DNA of 64,000 bases, from NCBI RefSeq assembly GCF_933775445.1, contig NW_026089508.1:1-64000 (forward strand), in the 5' to 3' direction. Origin of the DNA: Argentina anserina. Lineage: Eukaryota; Streptophyta; Magnoliopsida; Rosales; Rosaceae. The translations under genes and the position numbers were made by a program. Of this stretch, positions 37,877 through 48,120 are shown piece by piece (position 1 is the first letter of the stretch; every line of letters starts with the position of its first letter). The notes under the pieces are model-generated. The model was not told the DNA's origin. It did no database searches and was given only the letters and a program-made list of their open reading frames with translations.

Positions 37877-39200
37877 ATGCGAGTTTCTATTGAATTTGAG
37901 AGTTTTGCAAGTGTGGGAGTGTGTTTCTTTCAAACTGAGTATCTTTACATTGTTTGCGTATCTTTACTATTCCAATTGTGTATCTTTACATCGTTTGCGT
38001 ATCTTTACTATTCCAATTGTGTATCTTTTCATTTCTCGTTTGAGTATCTTTCTGTAAGGCCTCGGATGCCAGTTTCTATTGTATTTGAGAGTTTTGCAAG
38101 TGTGGGAGTGTGTTTCTTTCAAACTGAGTATCTTTACATCGTTTGCGTATCTTTACTATTCCAATTGTGTATCTTTACATCGTTTGCGTATCTTTACTAT
38201 TCCAATTGTGTATCTTTTCATTTCCCGTTTGAGTATCTTTCTTTAAGTCTTCTGATGCGAGTTTCTATTGAATTTGAGAGTTTTGCAAGTGTGGGAGTGT
38301 GTTTCTTTCGAACTGAGTATCTTTACATCGTTTGCGTATCTTTACTATTCCAATTGTGTATCTTTACATCGTTTGCGTATCTTTACTATTCCAATTGTGT
38401 ATCTTTTCATTTCTCGTTTGAGTATCTTTCTGTAAGGCCTCGGATGCTAGTTTCTATTGTATTTGAGAGTTTTGCAAGTGTGGGAGTGTGTTTCTTTCAA
38501 ACTGAGTATCTTTACATCGTTTGCGTATCTTTACTATTCCAATTGTCTATCTTTACATCGTTTGCGTATCTTTACTATTCCAATTGTGTATCTTTTCATT
38601 TCTCGTTTGACTATCTTTCTGTAAGGCTTTCAGATGCGAGTTTCTATTGAATTTGAGAGTTTTGCAAGTGTGGGAGTGTGTTTCTTTCAAACTGAGTATC
38701 TTTACATTGTTTGCGTATCTTTACTATTCCAATTGTGTATCTTTACATCGTTTGCGTATCTTTACTATTCCAATTGTGTATCTTTTCATTTCTCGTTTGA
38801 GTATCTTTCTGTAAGGCCTCGGATACCAGTTTCTATTGTATTTGAGAGTTTTGCAAGTGTGGGAGTGTGTTTTTTTCAAACTGAGTATCTTTACATCGTT
38901 TGCGTATCTTTACTATTCCAATTGTGTATCTTTACATCGTTTGCGTATCTTTACTATTCCAATTGTGTATCTTTTCATTTCTCGTTTGAGTATCTTTCTG
39001 TAAGGCCTCGGATGCTAGTTTCTATTGTATTTCAGAGTTTTGCAAGTGTGGGAGTGTGTTTCTTTCAAACTGAGTATCTTTACATCGTTTGCGTATCTTT
39101 ACTATTCCAATTATGTATCTTTACATCGTTTGCGTATCTTTACTATTCCAATTGTGTATATTTTCATTTCTCGTTTGAGTATCTTTCTGTAAGGCTTCTG

Positions 39201-39389
39201 ATGCGAGTTTCTATTGTATTTGAGAGTTTTTTAAGTGTGGGAGTGTGTTTCATTCAAACTGAATATCTTTACATCTTTTGGGTATCTTTACCATTCCAAT
39301 TGTGTATCTTTACATCGTTTGCGTATCTTTACTATTCCAATTGTGTATCTTTTCATTTCTCGTTTGAGTATCTTTCTGTAAGGCTTCTG
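39201..39389 (+). repeat. Unusually diverged long monomer at the Domain III/IV border
   Basis: This copy carries an unusual cluster of changes: TTTTTTAAGTGTG and a CATTCAAAC head, CTGAATATC at the start of the first A, CATCTTTTGGG in A and TTTACCATTCC in B. The next monomer opens with ATGAGAG and has TTTTGCCAG. The CTGAATATC/CATCTTTTGGG pair is otherwise seen only in the first monomer of each 13-mer HOR copy (45816, 48121, 50426). The site coincides with the loss of Domain III variants. Confidence 0.85.
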
Positions 39390-39538
39390 ATGAGAGTTTC
39401 TATTGTATTTGAGAGTTTTGCCAGTGTGGGAGTGTGTTTCTTTCAAACTGAGTATCTTTACATCGTTTGCGTATCTTTACGATTCCAATTGTGTATCTTT
39501 TCATTTCTCGTTTGAGTATCTTTCTGTAAGGCTTTCTG

Positions 39539-40065
39539 ATGCGAGTTTCTATTGAATTTGAGAGTTTTGCAAGTGTGGGAGTGTGTTTCTTTCAAACTGA
39601 GTATCTTTACATCGTTTGCGTATCTTTACTATTCCAATTGTGTATCTTTACATCGTTTGCGTATCTTTACTATTCCAATTGTGTATTTTTTCATTTCTCG
39701 TTTGAGTATCTTTCTGTAAGGCTTCTGATGCGAGTTTCTATTGTATTTGAGAGTTTTGCAAGTGTGGGAGTGTGTTTCTTTCAAACTGAGTATCTTTACA
39801 TCGTTTGCGTATCTTTACTATTCCAATTGTGTATGTTTTTATTTCTCGTTTGAGTATCTTTCTGTAAGGCTTTCTGATGCGAGTTTCTATTGAATTTGAG
39901 AGTTTTGCAAGTGTGGGAGTGTGTTTCTTTCAAACTGAGTATCTTTACATCGTTTGCGTATCTTTACTATTCGAATTGTGTATCTTTACATCGTTTGCGT
40001 ATCTTTACTATTCCAATTGTGTATCTTATCATTTCTCGTTTGAGTATCTTTCTGTAAGGCTTCTG
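39539..40065 (+). repeat. 14,245-bp-offset duplicated segment, copy 1
   Basis: Starts are 39539, 39728 and 39877 (189, 149, 189 bp). The same order occurs 14,245 bp downstream with shared rare variants: TGTATTTTTTCAT near 39684, TGTATGTTTTTATTTC near 39830 and ATTCGAATTG near 39970. The first marker is otherwise typical of Domain I units (12148, 15575, 17883, 20150). Confidence 0.88.
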
Positions 40066-41121
40066 ATGCGAGTTTCTATTGTATTTGAGAGTTTTGCAAG
40101 TGTGGGAGTGTGTTTCTTTCAAACTGAGTATCTTTACATCGTTTGCGTATCTTTACTATTCCAATTGTGTATCTTTACATCGTTTGCGTATCTTTACCAT
40201 TCCAATTGTGTATCTTTTCATTTCTCGTTTGAGTATCTTTCTGTAAGGAATTCGGATGCGAGTTTCTATTGAATTTGAGAGTTTTGCAAGTGTGGGAGTG
40301 TGTTTCTTTCAAACTGAGTATCTTTACATCGTTTGCATATCTTTACTATTCGAATTGTGTATCTTTACATCGTTTGCGTATCTTTACAATTCCAATTGTG
40401 TATGTTTTCATTTCTCGTTTGACTATCTTTCTGTAAGGCTTTCAGATGCGAGTTTCTATTGAATTTGGAGTTTTGCAAGTGTGGGAGTGTGTTTCTTTCA
40501 AACTGAGTATCTTTACATCGTTTGCGTATCTTTACTATTCCAATTGTGTATCTTTACATCGTTTGCGTATCTTTACTATTCCAATTGTGTATCTTTTCAT
40601 TTCTCGTTTGAGTATCTTTCTGTAAGGCTTTCTGATGCGAGTTTCTATTGAATTTGAGAGTTTTGCAAGTGTGGGAGTGTGTTTCTTTCAAACTGAGTAT
40701 CTTTACATCGTTTGCGTATCTTTACTATTCCAATTGTGTATCTTTTCATTTCTCGTTTGAGTATCTTTCTGTAAGGCTTCTGATGCGAGTTTCTATTGTA
40801 TTTGAGAGTTTTGCAAGTGTGGGAGTGTGTTTCTTTCAAACTGAGTATCTTTACATCGTTTGCGTATCTTTACTATTCCAATTGTGTATGTTTTGATTTC
40901 TAGTTTGAGTATCTTTCTGTAAGGCTTTCTGATGCGAGTTTCTATTGAAATTGAGAGTTTTGCAAGTGTGGGAGTGTGTTTCTTTCAAACTGAGTATCTT
41001 TACATCGTTTGCGTATCTTTACTATTCCAATTGTGTATCTTTACATCGTTTGCGTATCTTTACTATTCCAATTGTGTATCTTTTCATTTCTCGTTTGAGT
41101 ATCTTTCTGTAAGGCTTTCTG
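40066..41121 (+). repeat. 15,065-bp-offset duplicated segment, copy 1
   Basis: Starts are 40066, 40256, 40446, 40635, 40783 and 40932. It is shared with 55131-56186, including GTTTGCATATC near 40334, ATTCGAATTG near 40350, TTTACAATTCC near 40385 and a 1-bp shortened head (ATTTGGAG) near 40463. A private change is GGAATTCGG near 40247, which creates an EcoRI site; the other copies read GGCATTCGG. Confidence 0.88.
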
Positions 41122-41500
41122 ATGCGAGTTTCTATTGAATTTGAGAGTTTTGCAAGTGTGGGAGTGTGTTTCTTTCAAACTGAGTATCTTTACATCGTTT
41201 GCGTATCTTTACTATTCCAATTGTGTATCTTTACATCGTTTGCGTATCTTTACTATTCCAATTGTGTATCTTTTCATTTCTCGTTTGAGTATCTTTCTGT
41301 AAGGCTTCTGATGCGAGTTTCTATTGTATTTGAGAGTTTTGCATGTGTGGGAGTGTGTTTCTTTCAAACTGAGTATCTTTACATCGTTTGCGTATCTTTA
41401 CGATTCCAATTGTGTATCTTTACATCGTTTGCGTATCTTTACTATTCCAATTGTGTATCTTTGCATTTCTCGTTTGACTATCTTTCTGTAAGGCTTTCAG

Positions 41501-42223
41501 ATGCGAGTTTCTATTGAATTTGAGAGTTTTGCAAGTGTGGGAGTGTGTTTCTTTCAAACTGAGTATCTTTACATCGTTTGCGTATCTTTACTATTCCAAT
41601 TGTGTATCTTTACATCGTTTGCGTATCTTTACCATTCCAATTGTGTATCTTTTCATTTCTCGTTTGAGTATCTTTCTGTAAGGCTTTCGGATGCGAGTTT
41701 CTATTGAATTTGAGAGTTTTGCAAGTGTGGGAGTGTGTTTCTTTCAAACTGAGTATCTTTACATCGTTTGCGTATCTTTACTATTCCAATTGTGTATCTT
41801 TACATCGTTTGCGTATCTTTACCATTCCAATTGTGTATCATTTCATTTCTCGTTTGAGTATCTTTCTGTCAGGCTTTCGGATGCGAGTTTCTATTGAATT
41901 TGAGAGTTTTGCAAGTGTGGGAGTGTGTTTCTTTCAAACTGAGTATCTTTACATCGTTTGCGTATCTTTACTATTCCAATTGTGTATGTTTTCATTTCTC
42001 GTTTGAGTATCTTTCTGTAAGGCTTTCTGATGCGAGTTTCTATTGAATTTGAGAGTTTTGCAAGTGTGGGAGTGTGTTTCTTTCAAACTGAGTATCTTTA
42101 CATTGTTTGCGTATCTTTATGATTCCAATTGTGTATCTTTTCATTTCTCGTTTGAGTATCTTTACTATTCCAATTGTGTATGTTTTCATTTCTCGTTTGA
42201 GTATCTTTCTGTAAGGCTTTCTG
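41501..42223 (+). repeat. 2,391-bp-offset duplicated segment, copy 1
   Basis: Starts are 41501, 41691, 41881 and 42030 (190, 190, 149, 194 bp). Rare shared variants are GTATCATTTCATTTC near 41835 and CTGTCAGGCTTTCGG near 41867. The segment ends with a 194-bp B-C duplicated monomer. Confidence 0.86.
42030..42223 (+). repeat. BC-duplicated monomer (194 bp, H-A-B-C-B-C-D)
   Basis: This size class is the 149-bp monomer plus 45 bp. The extra 45 bp equals one B (22) plus one C (23), so the order is H-A-B-C-B-C-D. The A reads CATTGTTTGC, the first B reads TTTATGATTCC and the second C reads GTATGTTTTC. The class was seen seven times, all in Domain IV. This copy, 44421, 47738, 50043 and 52348 share these variants and form one lineage. 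Confidence 0.92.
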
Positions 42224-42790
42224 ATGCGAGTTTCTATTGAATTTGAGAGTTTTGCAAGTGTGGGAGTGTGTTTCTTTCAAACTGAGTATCTTTACATCGT
42301 TTGCGTATCTTTACTATTCCAATTGTGTATCTTTACATCGTTTGCGTATCTTTACTATTCCAATTGTGTATCTTTTCATTTCTCGTTTGAGTATCTTTCT
42401 GTAAGGCTTCTGATGCGAGTTTCTATTGTATTTGAGAGTTTTGCAAGTGTGGGAGTGTGTTTCTTTCAAACTGAGTATCTTTACATCGTTTGCGTATCTT
42501 TACTATTCCAATTGTGTATCTTTACATCGTTTGCGTATCTTTACTATTCCAATTGTGTATCTTTTCATTTCTCGTTTGAGTATCTTTCTGTAAGGCTTCT
42601 GATGCGAGTTTCTATTGTATTTGAGAGTTTTGCATGTGTGGGAGTGTGTTTCTTTCAAACTGAGTATCTTTACATCGTTTGCGTATCTTTACGATTCCAA
42701 TTGTGTATCTTTACATCGTTTGCGTATCTTTACTATTCCAATTGTGTATCTTTTCATTTCTCGTTTGACTATCTTTCTGTAAGGCTTCAG

Positions 42791-42984
42791 ATGCGAGTTT
42801 CTATTGAATTTGAGAGTTTTGCAAGTGTGGGAGTGTATTTCTTTCAAACTGAGTATCTTTACATCGTTTGCGTATCTTTACTATTCCAATTGTGTATCTT
42901 TTCATTTCTTGTTTGAGTATCTTTACTATTCCAATTGTGTATGTTTTCATTTCTCGTTTGAGTATCTTTCTGTAAGGCTTTCGG
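42791..42984 (+). repeat. BC-duplicated monomer (194 bp), second lineage
   Basis: It has the same H-A-B-C-B-C-D order, but A and B are the standard CATCGTTTGC and TTTACTATTCC, and the first C reads TTTCTTGTTTGAG. The head reads GTGTATTTCTTTC here. The only other copy of this lineage is 61046-61239, 18,255 bp downstream. Confidence 0.9.
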
Positions 42985-43891
42985 ATGCGAGTTTCTATTG
43001 AATTTGAGAGTTTTGCAAGTGTGGGAGTGTGTTTCTTTCAAACTGAGTATCTTTACATCGTTTGCGTATCTTTACTATTCCAATTGTGTATCTTTTCATT
43101 TCTCGTTCGAGTATCTTTCTGTAAGGCTTCTGATGCGAGTTTCTATTGTATTTGACAGTTTTGCAAGTGTGGGAGTGTGTTTCTTTCAAACTGAGTATCT
43201 TTACATCGTTTGCGTATCTTTACTATTCCAATTGTGTATCTTTACATCGTTTGCGTATCTTTACTATTCCAATTGTGTATCTTATCATTTCTCGTTTGAG
43301 TATCTTTCTGTAAGGCTTCTGATGCGAGTTTCTATTGTATTTGAGAGTTTTGCAAGTGTGGGAGTGTGTTTCTTTCAAACTGAGTATCTTTACATCGTTT
43401 GCGTATCTTTACTATTCCAATTGTGTATCTTTACATCGTTTGCGTATCTTTACCATTCCAATTGTGTATCTTTTCATTTCTCGTTTGAGTATCTTTCTGT
43501 AAGGCATTCGGATGCGAGTTTCTATTGAATTTGAGAGTTTTGCAAGTGTGGGAGTGTGTTTCTTTCAAACTGAGTATCTTTACATCGTTTGCGTATCTTT
43601 ACTATTCCAATTGTGTATCTTTACATCGTTTGCGTATCTTTACCATTCCAATTGTGTATCTTTTCATTTCTCGTTTGAGTATCTTTCTGTAAGGCATTCG
43701 GATGCGAGTTTCTATTGAATTTGAGAGTTTTGCAAGTGTGGGAGTGTGTTTCTTTCAAACTGAGTATCTTTACATCGTTTGCGTATCTTTACTATTCGAA
43801 TTGTGTATCTTTACATCGTTTGCGTATCTTTACAATTCCAATTGTGTATCTTTGCATTTCTCGTTTGACTATCTTTCTGTAAGGCTTTCAG

Positions 43892-44614
43892 ATGCGAGTT
43901 TCTATTGAATTTGAGAGTTTTCCAAGTGTGGGAGTGTGTTTCTTTCAAACTGAGTATCTTTACATCGTTTGCGTATCTTTACTATTCCAATTGTGTATCT
44001 TTACATCGTTTGCGTATCTTTACCATTCCAATTGTGTATCTTTTCATTTCTCGTTTGAGTATCTTTCTGTAAGGCTTTCGGATGCGAGTTTCTATTGAAT
44101 TTGAGAGTTTTGCAAGTGTGGGAGTGTGTTTCTTTCAAACTGAGTATCTTTACATCGTTTGCGTATCTTTACTATTCCAATTGTGTATCTTTACATCGTT
44201 TGCGTATCTTTACCATTCCAATTGTGTATCATTTCATTTCTCGTTTGAGTATCTTTCTGTCAGGCTTTCGGATGCGAGTTTCTATTGAATTTGAGAGTTT
44301 TGCAAGTGTGGGAGTGTGTTTCTTTCAAACTGAGTATCTTTACATCGTTTGCGTATCTTTACTATTCCAATTGTGTATGTTTTCATTTCTCGTTTGAGTA
44401 TCTTTCTGTAAGGCTTTCTGATGCGAGTTTCTATTGAATTTGAGAGTTTTGCAAGTGTGGGAGTGTGTTTCTTTCAAACTGAGTATCTTTACATTGTTTG
44501 CGTATCTTTATGATTCCAATTGTGTATCTTTTCATTTCTCGTTTGAGTATCTTTACTATTCCAATTGTGTATGTTTTCATTTCTCGTTTGAGTATCTTTC
44601 TGTAAGGCTTTCTG
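43892..44614 (+). repeat. 2,391-bp-offset duplicated segment, copy 2
   Basis: Starts are 43892, 44082, 44272 and 44421, matching 41501-42223 with the same GTATCATTTC and CTGTCAGG variants. The first head here reads TTTTCCAAG. Three 190-bp monomers of similar type precede it (43322, 43512, 43702). Confidence 0.86.
44421..44614 (+). repeat. BC-duplicated monomer (194 bp), first lineage
   Basis: It is the counterpart of 42030-42223 in the 2,391-bp-offset segment, with the same CATTGTTTGC, TTTATGATTCC and GTATGTTTTC variants. Confidence 0.9.
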
Positions 44615-45815
44615 ATGCGAGTTTCTATTGAATTTGAGAGTTTTGCAAGTGTGGGAGTGTGTTTCTTTCAAACTGAGTATCTTTACATCGTTTGCGTATC
44701 TTTACTATTCCAATTGTGTATCTTTACATCGTTTGCGTATATTTACTATTCCAATTGTGTATCTTTCATTAATCGTTTAAGTATCTTTCTGTAAGGCTTC
44801 AGATGCGAGTTTCTATTGAATTTGAGAGTTTTGCAAGTGTGGGAGTGTGTTTCTTTCAAACTGAGTATCTTTACATCGTTTGCGTATCTTTACTATTCCA
44901 ATTGTGTATCTTTACATCGTTTGCGTATCTTTACTATTCCAATTGTGTATCTTTTCATTTCTCGTTTGAGTATCTTTCTGTAAGGCTTTCTGATGCGAGT
45001 TTCTATTGAATTTGAGAGTTTTGCAAGTGTGGGAGTGTGTTTCTTTCAAACTGAGTATCTTTACATCGTTTGCGTATCTTTACTATTCCAATTGTGTATC
45101 TTTACATCGTTTGCGTATCTTTACTATTCCAATTGTGTATCTTTTCATTTCTCGTTTGAGTATCTTTCTGTAAGGCTTCTGATGCGAGTTTCTATTGTAT
45201 TTGAGAGTTTTGCATGTGTGGGAGTGTGTTTCTTTCAAACTGAGTATCTTTACATCGTTTGCGTATCTTTACGATTCCAATTGTGTATCTTTACATCGTT
45301 TGCGTATCTTTACTATTCCAATTGTGTATCTTTTCATTTCTCGTTTGAGTATCTTTCTGTAAGGCTTCTGATGCGAGTTTCTATTGTATTTGAGAGTTTT
45401 GCAAGTGTGGGAGTGTGTTTCTTTCAAACTGAGTATCTTTACATCGTTTGCGTATCTTTACTATTCCAATTGTGTATGTTTTGATTTCTCGTTTGAGTAT
45501 CTTTCTGTAAGGCTTCTGATGCGAGTTTCTATTGAATTTGAGAGTTTTGCAAGTGTGGGAGTGTGTTTCTTTCAAACTGAGTATCTTTACATCGTTTGCG
45601 TATCTTTACTATTCCAATTGTGTATCTTATCATTTCTCGTTTGATTATCTTTCTGTAAGGCTTCTAATGCGAGTTTCTATTGAATTTGAGAGTTTTGCAA
45701 GTGTGGGAGTGTGTTTCTTTCAAACTGAGTATCTTTACATCGTTTGCGTATCTTTACTATTCCAATTGTGTATGTTTTTATTTCTCGTTTGAGTATCTTT
45801 CTGTAAGGCTTTCTG

Positions 45816-48120
45816 ATGCGAGTTTCTATTGAATTTGAGAGTTTTGCAAGTGTGGGAGTGTGTTTCTTTCAAACTGAATATCTTTACATCTTTTGGGTAT
45901 CTTTACTATTCCAATTGTGTATCTTTACATCGTTTGCGTATCTTTACTATTCCAATTGTGTATCTTATCATTTCTCGTTTGAGTATCTTTCTGTAAGGCT
46001 TCTGATGCGAGTTTCTATTGTATTTGAGAGTTTTGCAAGTGTGGGAGTGTGTTTCTTTCAAACTGAGTATCTTTACATCGTTTGCGTATCTTTACTATTC
46101 CAATTGTGTATCTTTACATCGTTTGCGTATCTTTACCATTCCAATTGTGTATCTTTTCATTTCTCGTTTGAGTATCTTTCTGTAAGGCATTCGGATGCGA
46201 GTTTCTATTGAATTTGAGAGTTTTGCAAGTGTGGGAGTGTGTTTCTTTCAAACTGAGTATCTTTACATCGTTTGCGTATCTTTACTATTCCAATTGTTGA
46301 TGTTTTCATTTCTCGTTTGAGTATCTGTCTGTAAGGCTTTCAGATGCGAGTTTCTATTGAATTTGAGAGTTTTGCAAGTGTGGGAGTGTGTTTCTTTCAA
46401 ACTGAGTATCTTTACATCGTTTGCGTATCTTTACTATTCCAATTGTGTATCTTTACATCGTTTACGTATCTTTACTATTCCAATTGTGTATCTTTTCATT
46501 TCTCGTTTGAGTATCTTTCTGTAAAGCTTTCTGATGCGAGTTTCTATTGAATTTGAGAGTTTTGCAAGTGTGGGAGTGTGTTTCTTTCAAACTGAGTATC
46601 TTTACATCGTTTGCGTATCTTTACTATTCCAATTGTGTATCTTTTCATTTCTCGTTTGAGTATCTTTCTGTAAGGCTTCTGATGCGAGTTTCTATTGTAT
46701 TTGAGAGTTTTGCATGTGTGGGAGTGTGTTTCTTTCAAACTGAGTATCTTTACATCGTTTGCGTATCTTTACGATTCCAATTGTGTATCTTTACATCGTT
46801 TGCGTATCTTTACTATTCCAATTGTGTATCTTTTCAGTTCTCGTTTGAGTATCTTTCTGTAAGGCTTCTGATGCGAGTTTCTATTGTATTTGAGAGTTTT
46901 GCAAGTGTGGGAGTGTGTTTCTTTCAAACTGGGTATCTTTACATCGTTTGCGTATCTTTACTATTCCAATTGTGTATGTTTTGATTTCTCGTTTGAGTAT
47001 CTTTCTGTAAGGCTTTCTGATGCGAGTTTCTATTGAAATTGAGAGTTTCGCAAGTGTGTGAGTGTGTTTCTTTCAAACTGAGTATCTTTACATCGTTTGC
47101 GTATCTTTACTATTCCAATTGTGTATCTTTACATCGTTTGCGTATCTTTACTATTCCAATTGTGTATCTTATCATTTCTCGTTTGATTATCTTTCTGTAA
47201 GGCTTCTGATGCGAGTTTCTATTGAATTTGAGAGTTTTGCAAGTGTGGGAGTGTGTTTCTTTCAAACTGAGTATCTTTACATCGTTTGCGTATCTTTACT
47301 ATTCCAATTGTGTATCTTTACATCGTTTGCGTATCTTTACCATTCCAATTGTGTATCTTTTCATTTCTCGTTTGAGTATCTTTCTGTAAGGCATTCGGAT
47401 GCGAGTTTCTATTGAATTTGAGAGTTTTGCAAGTGTGGGAGTGTGTTTCTTTCAAACTGAGTATCTTTACATCGTTTGCGTATCTTTACTATTCCAATTG
47501 TTGATGTTTTCATTTCTCGTTTGAGTATTTGTCTGTAAGGCTTTCAGATGCGAGTTTCTATTGAATTTGAGAGTTTTGCAAGTGTGGGAGTGTGTTTCTT
47601 TCAAACTGAGTATCTTTACATCGTTTGCGTATCTTTACTATTCCAATTGTGTATCTTTACATCGTTTGCGTATCTTTACTATTCCAATTGTGTATCTTTT
47701 CATTTCTCGTTTGAGTATCTTTCTGTAAGGCTTTCTGATGCGAGTTTCTATTGAATTTGAGAGTTTTGCAAGTGTAGGAGTGTGTTTCTTTCAAACTGAG
47801 TATCTTTACATTGTTTGCGTATCTTTATGATTCCAATTGTGTATCTTTTCATTTCTCGTTTGAGTATCTTTACTATTCCAATTGTGTATGTTTTCATTTC
47901 TCGTTTAAGTATCTTTCTGTAAGGCTTTCTGATGCGAGTTTCTATTGAATTTGAGAGTTTTACAAGTGTGGGAGTGTGTTTCTTTCAAACTGAGTATCTT
48001 TACATCGTTTGCGTATCTTTACTATTCCAATTGTGTATCTTTACATCGTTTGCGTATATTTACTATTCCAATTGTGTATCTTTTCATTTCTCGTTTGAGT
48101 ATCTTTCTGTAAGGCTTCAG
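45816..48120 (+). repeat. 13-monomer higher-order repeat, copy 1 of 3 (2,305 bp)
   Basis: Starts are 45816, 46005, 46195, 46344, 46534, 46682, 46871, 47020, 47209, 47399, 47548, 47738 and 47932, with lengths 189, 190, 149, 190, 148, 189, 149, 189, 190, 149, 190, 194 and 189. Marker variants are CTGAATATC with CATCTTTTGGG near 45877, CAATTGTTGATG near 46294, GTCTGTAAGG preceded by GTATCT near 46322, CATCGTTTACG near 46455, TTTTCAGTTCTCG near 46832, CTGGGTATC near 46930 and GTGTGTGAG near 47054. Confidence 0.93.
47738..47931 (+). repeat. BC-duplicated monomer (194 bp) in 13-mer HOR copy 1
   Basis: It belongs to the first lineage (CATTGTTTGC, TTTATGATTCC). Copies in the 13-mer add CGTTTAAGTATC at the second C/D junction, and this one has GTGTAGGAG in the head, shared with copy 2 of the HOR but not copy 3. 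Confidence 0.9.

Larger units (their letters stand above)
23449..39389 (+). repeat. Array Domain III, mostly long monomers
   Basis: Roughly 66 of the 87-88 monomers are 189/190 bp, about 17 are short and four are 230/231 bp. Diagnostic variants are mostly confined to this domain: module D/H junctions CCTCGGATGCCAG, CCTCGGATGCTAG, TCTCGGATGCCAG and CCACAGATGCCAG, and the head TTCGAACTGAG. Starts not listed under other features: 23868, 24057, 28751, 28940, 29129, 29319, 29508, 30144, 30333, 30482, 32255, 32403, 32592, 32782, 32971, 33119, 33308, 33497, 33686, 33876, 34065, 34213, 34402, 37877, 38066, 38255, 38444, 38634, 38823, 39012, 39201. The four-monomer stretches at 33876-34591 and 37877-38633 correspond (offset 4,001 bp) and differ by one A-B pair. 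Confidence 0.88.

Noticed and set aside
38634..39515. Longest open reading frame (293 codons, + strand), and many similar ones of 60-260 codons
   Set aside because: It is open because consecutive 189-bp monomers are a multiple of three and one frame lacks stops. It ends when a 149-bp monomer shifts the frame. The protein is just the repeat translated, no domain is recognisable, and start points vary with monomer length.
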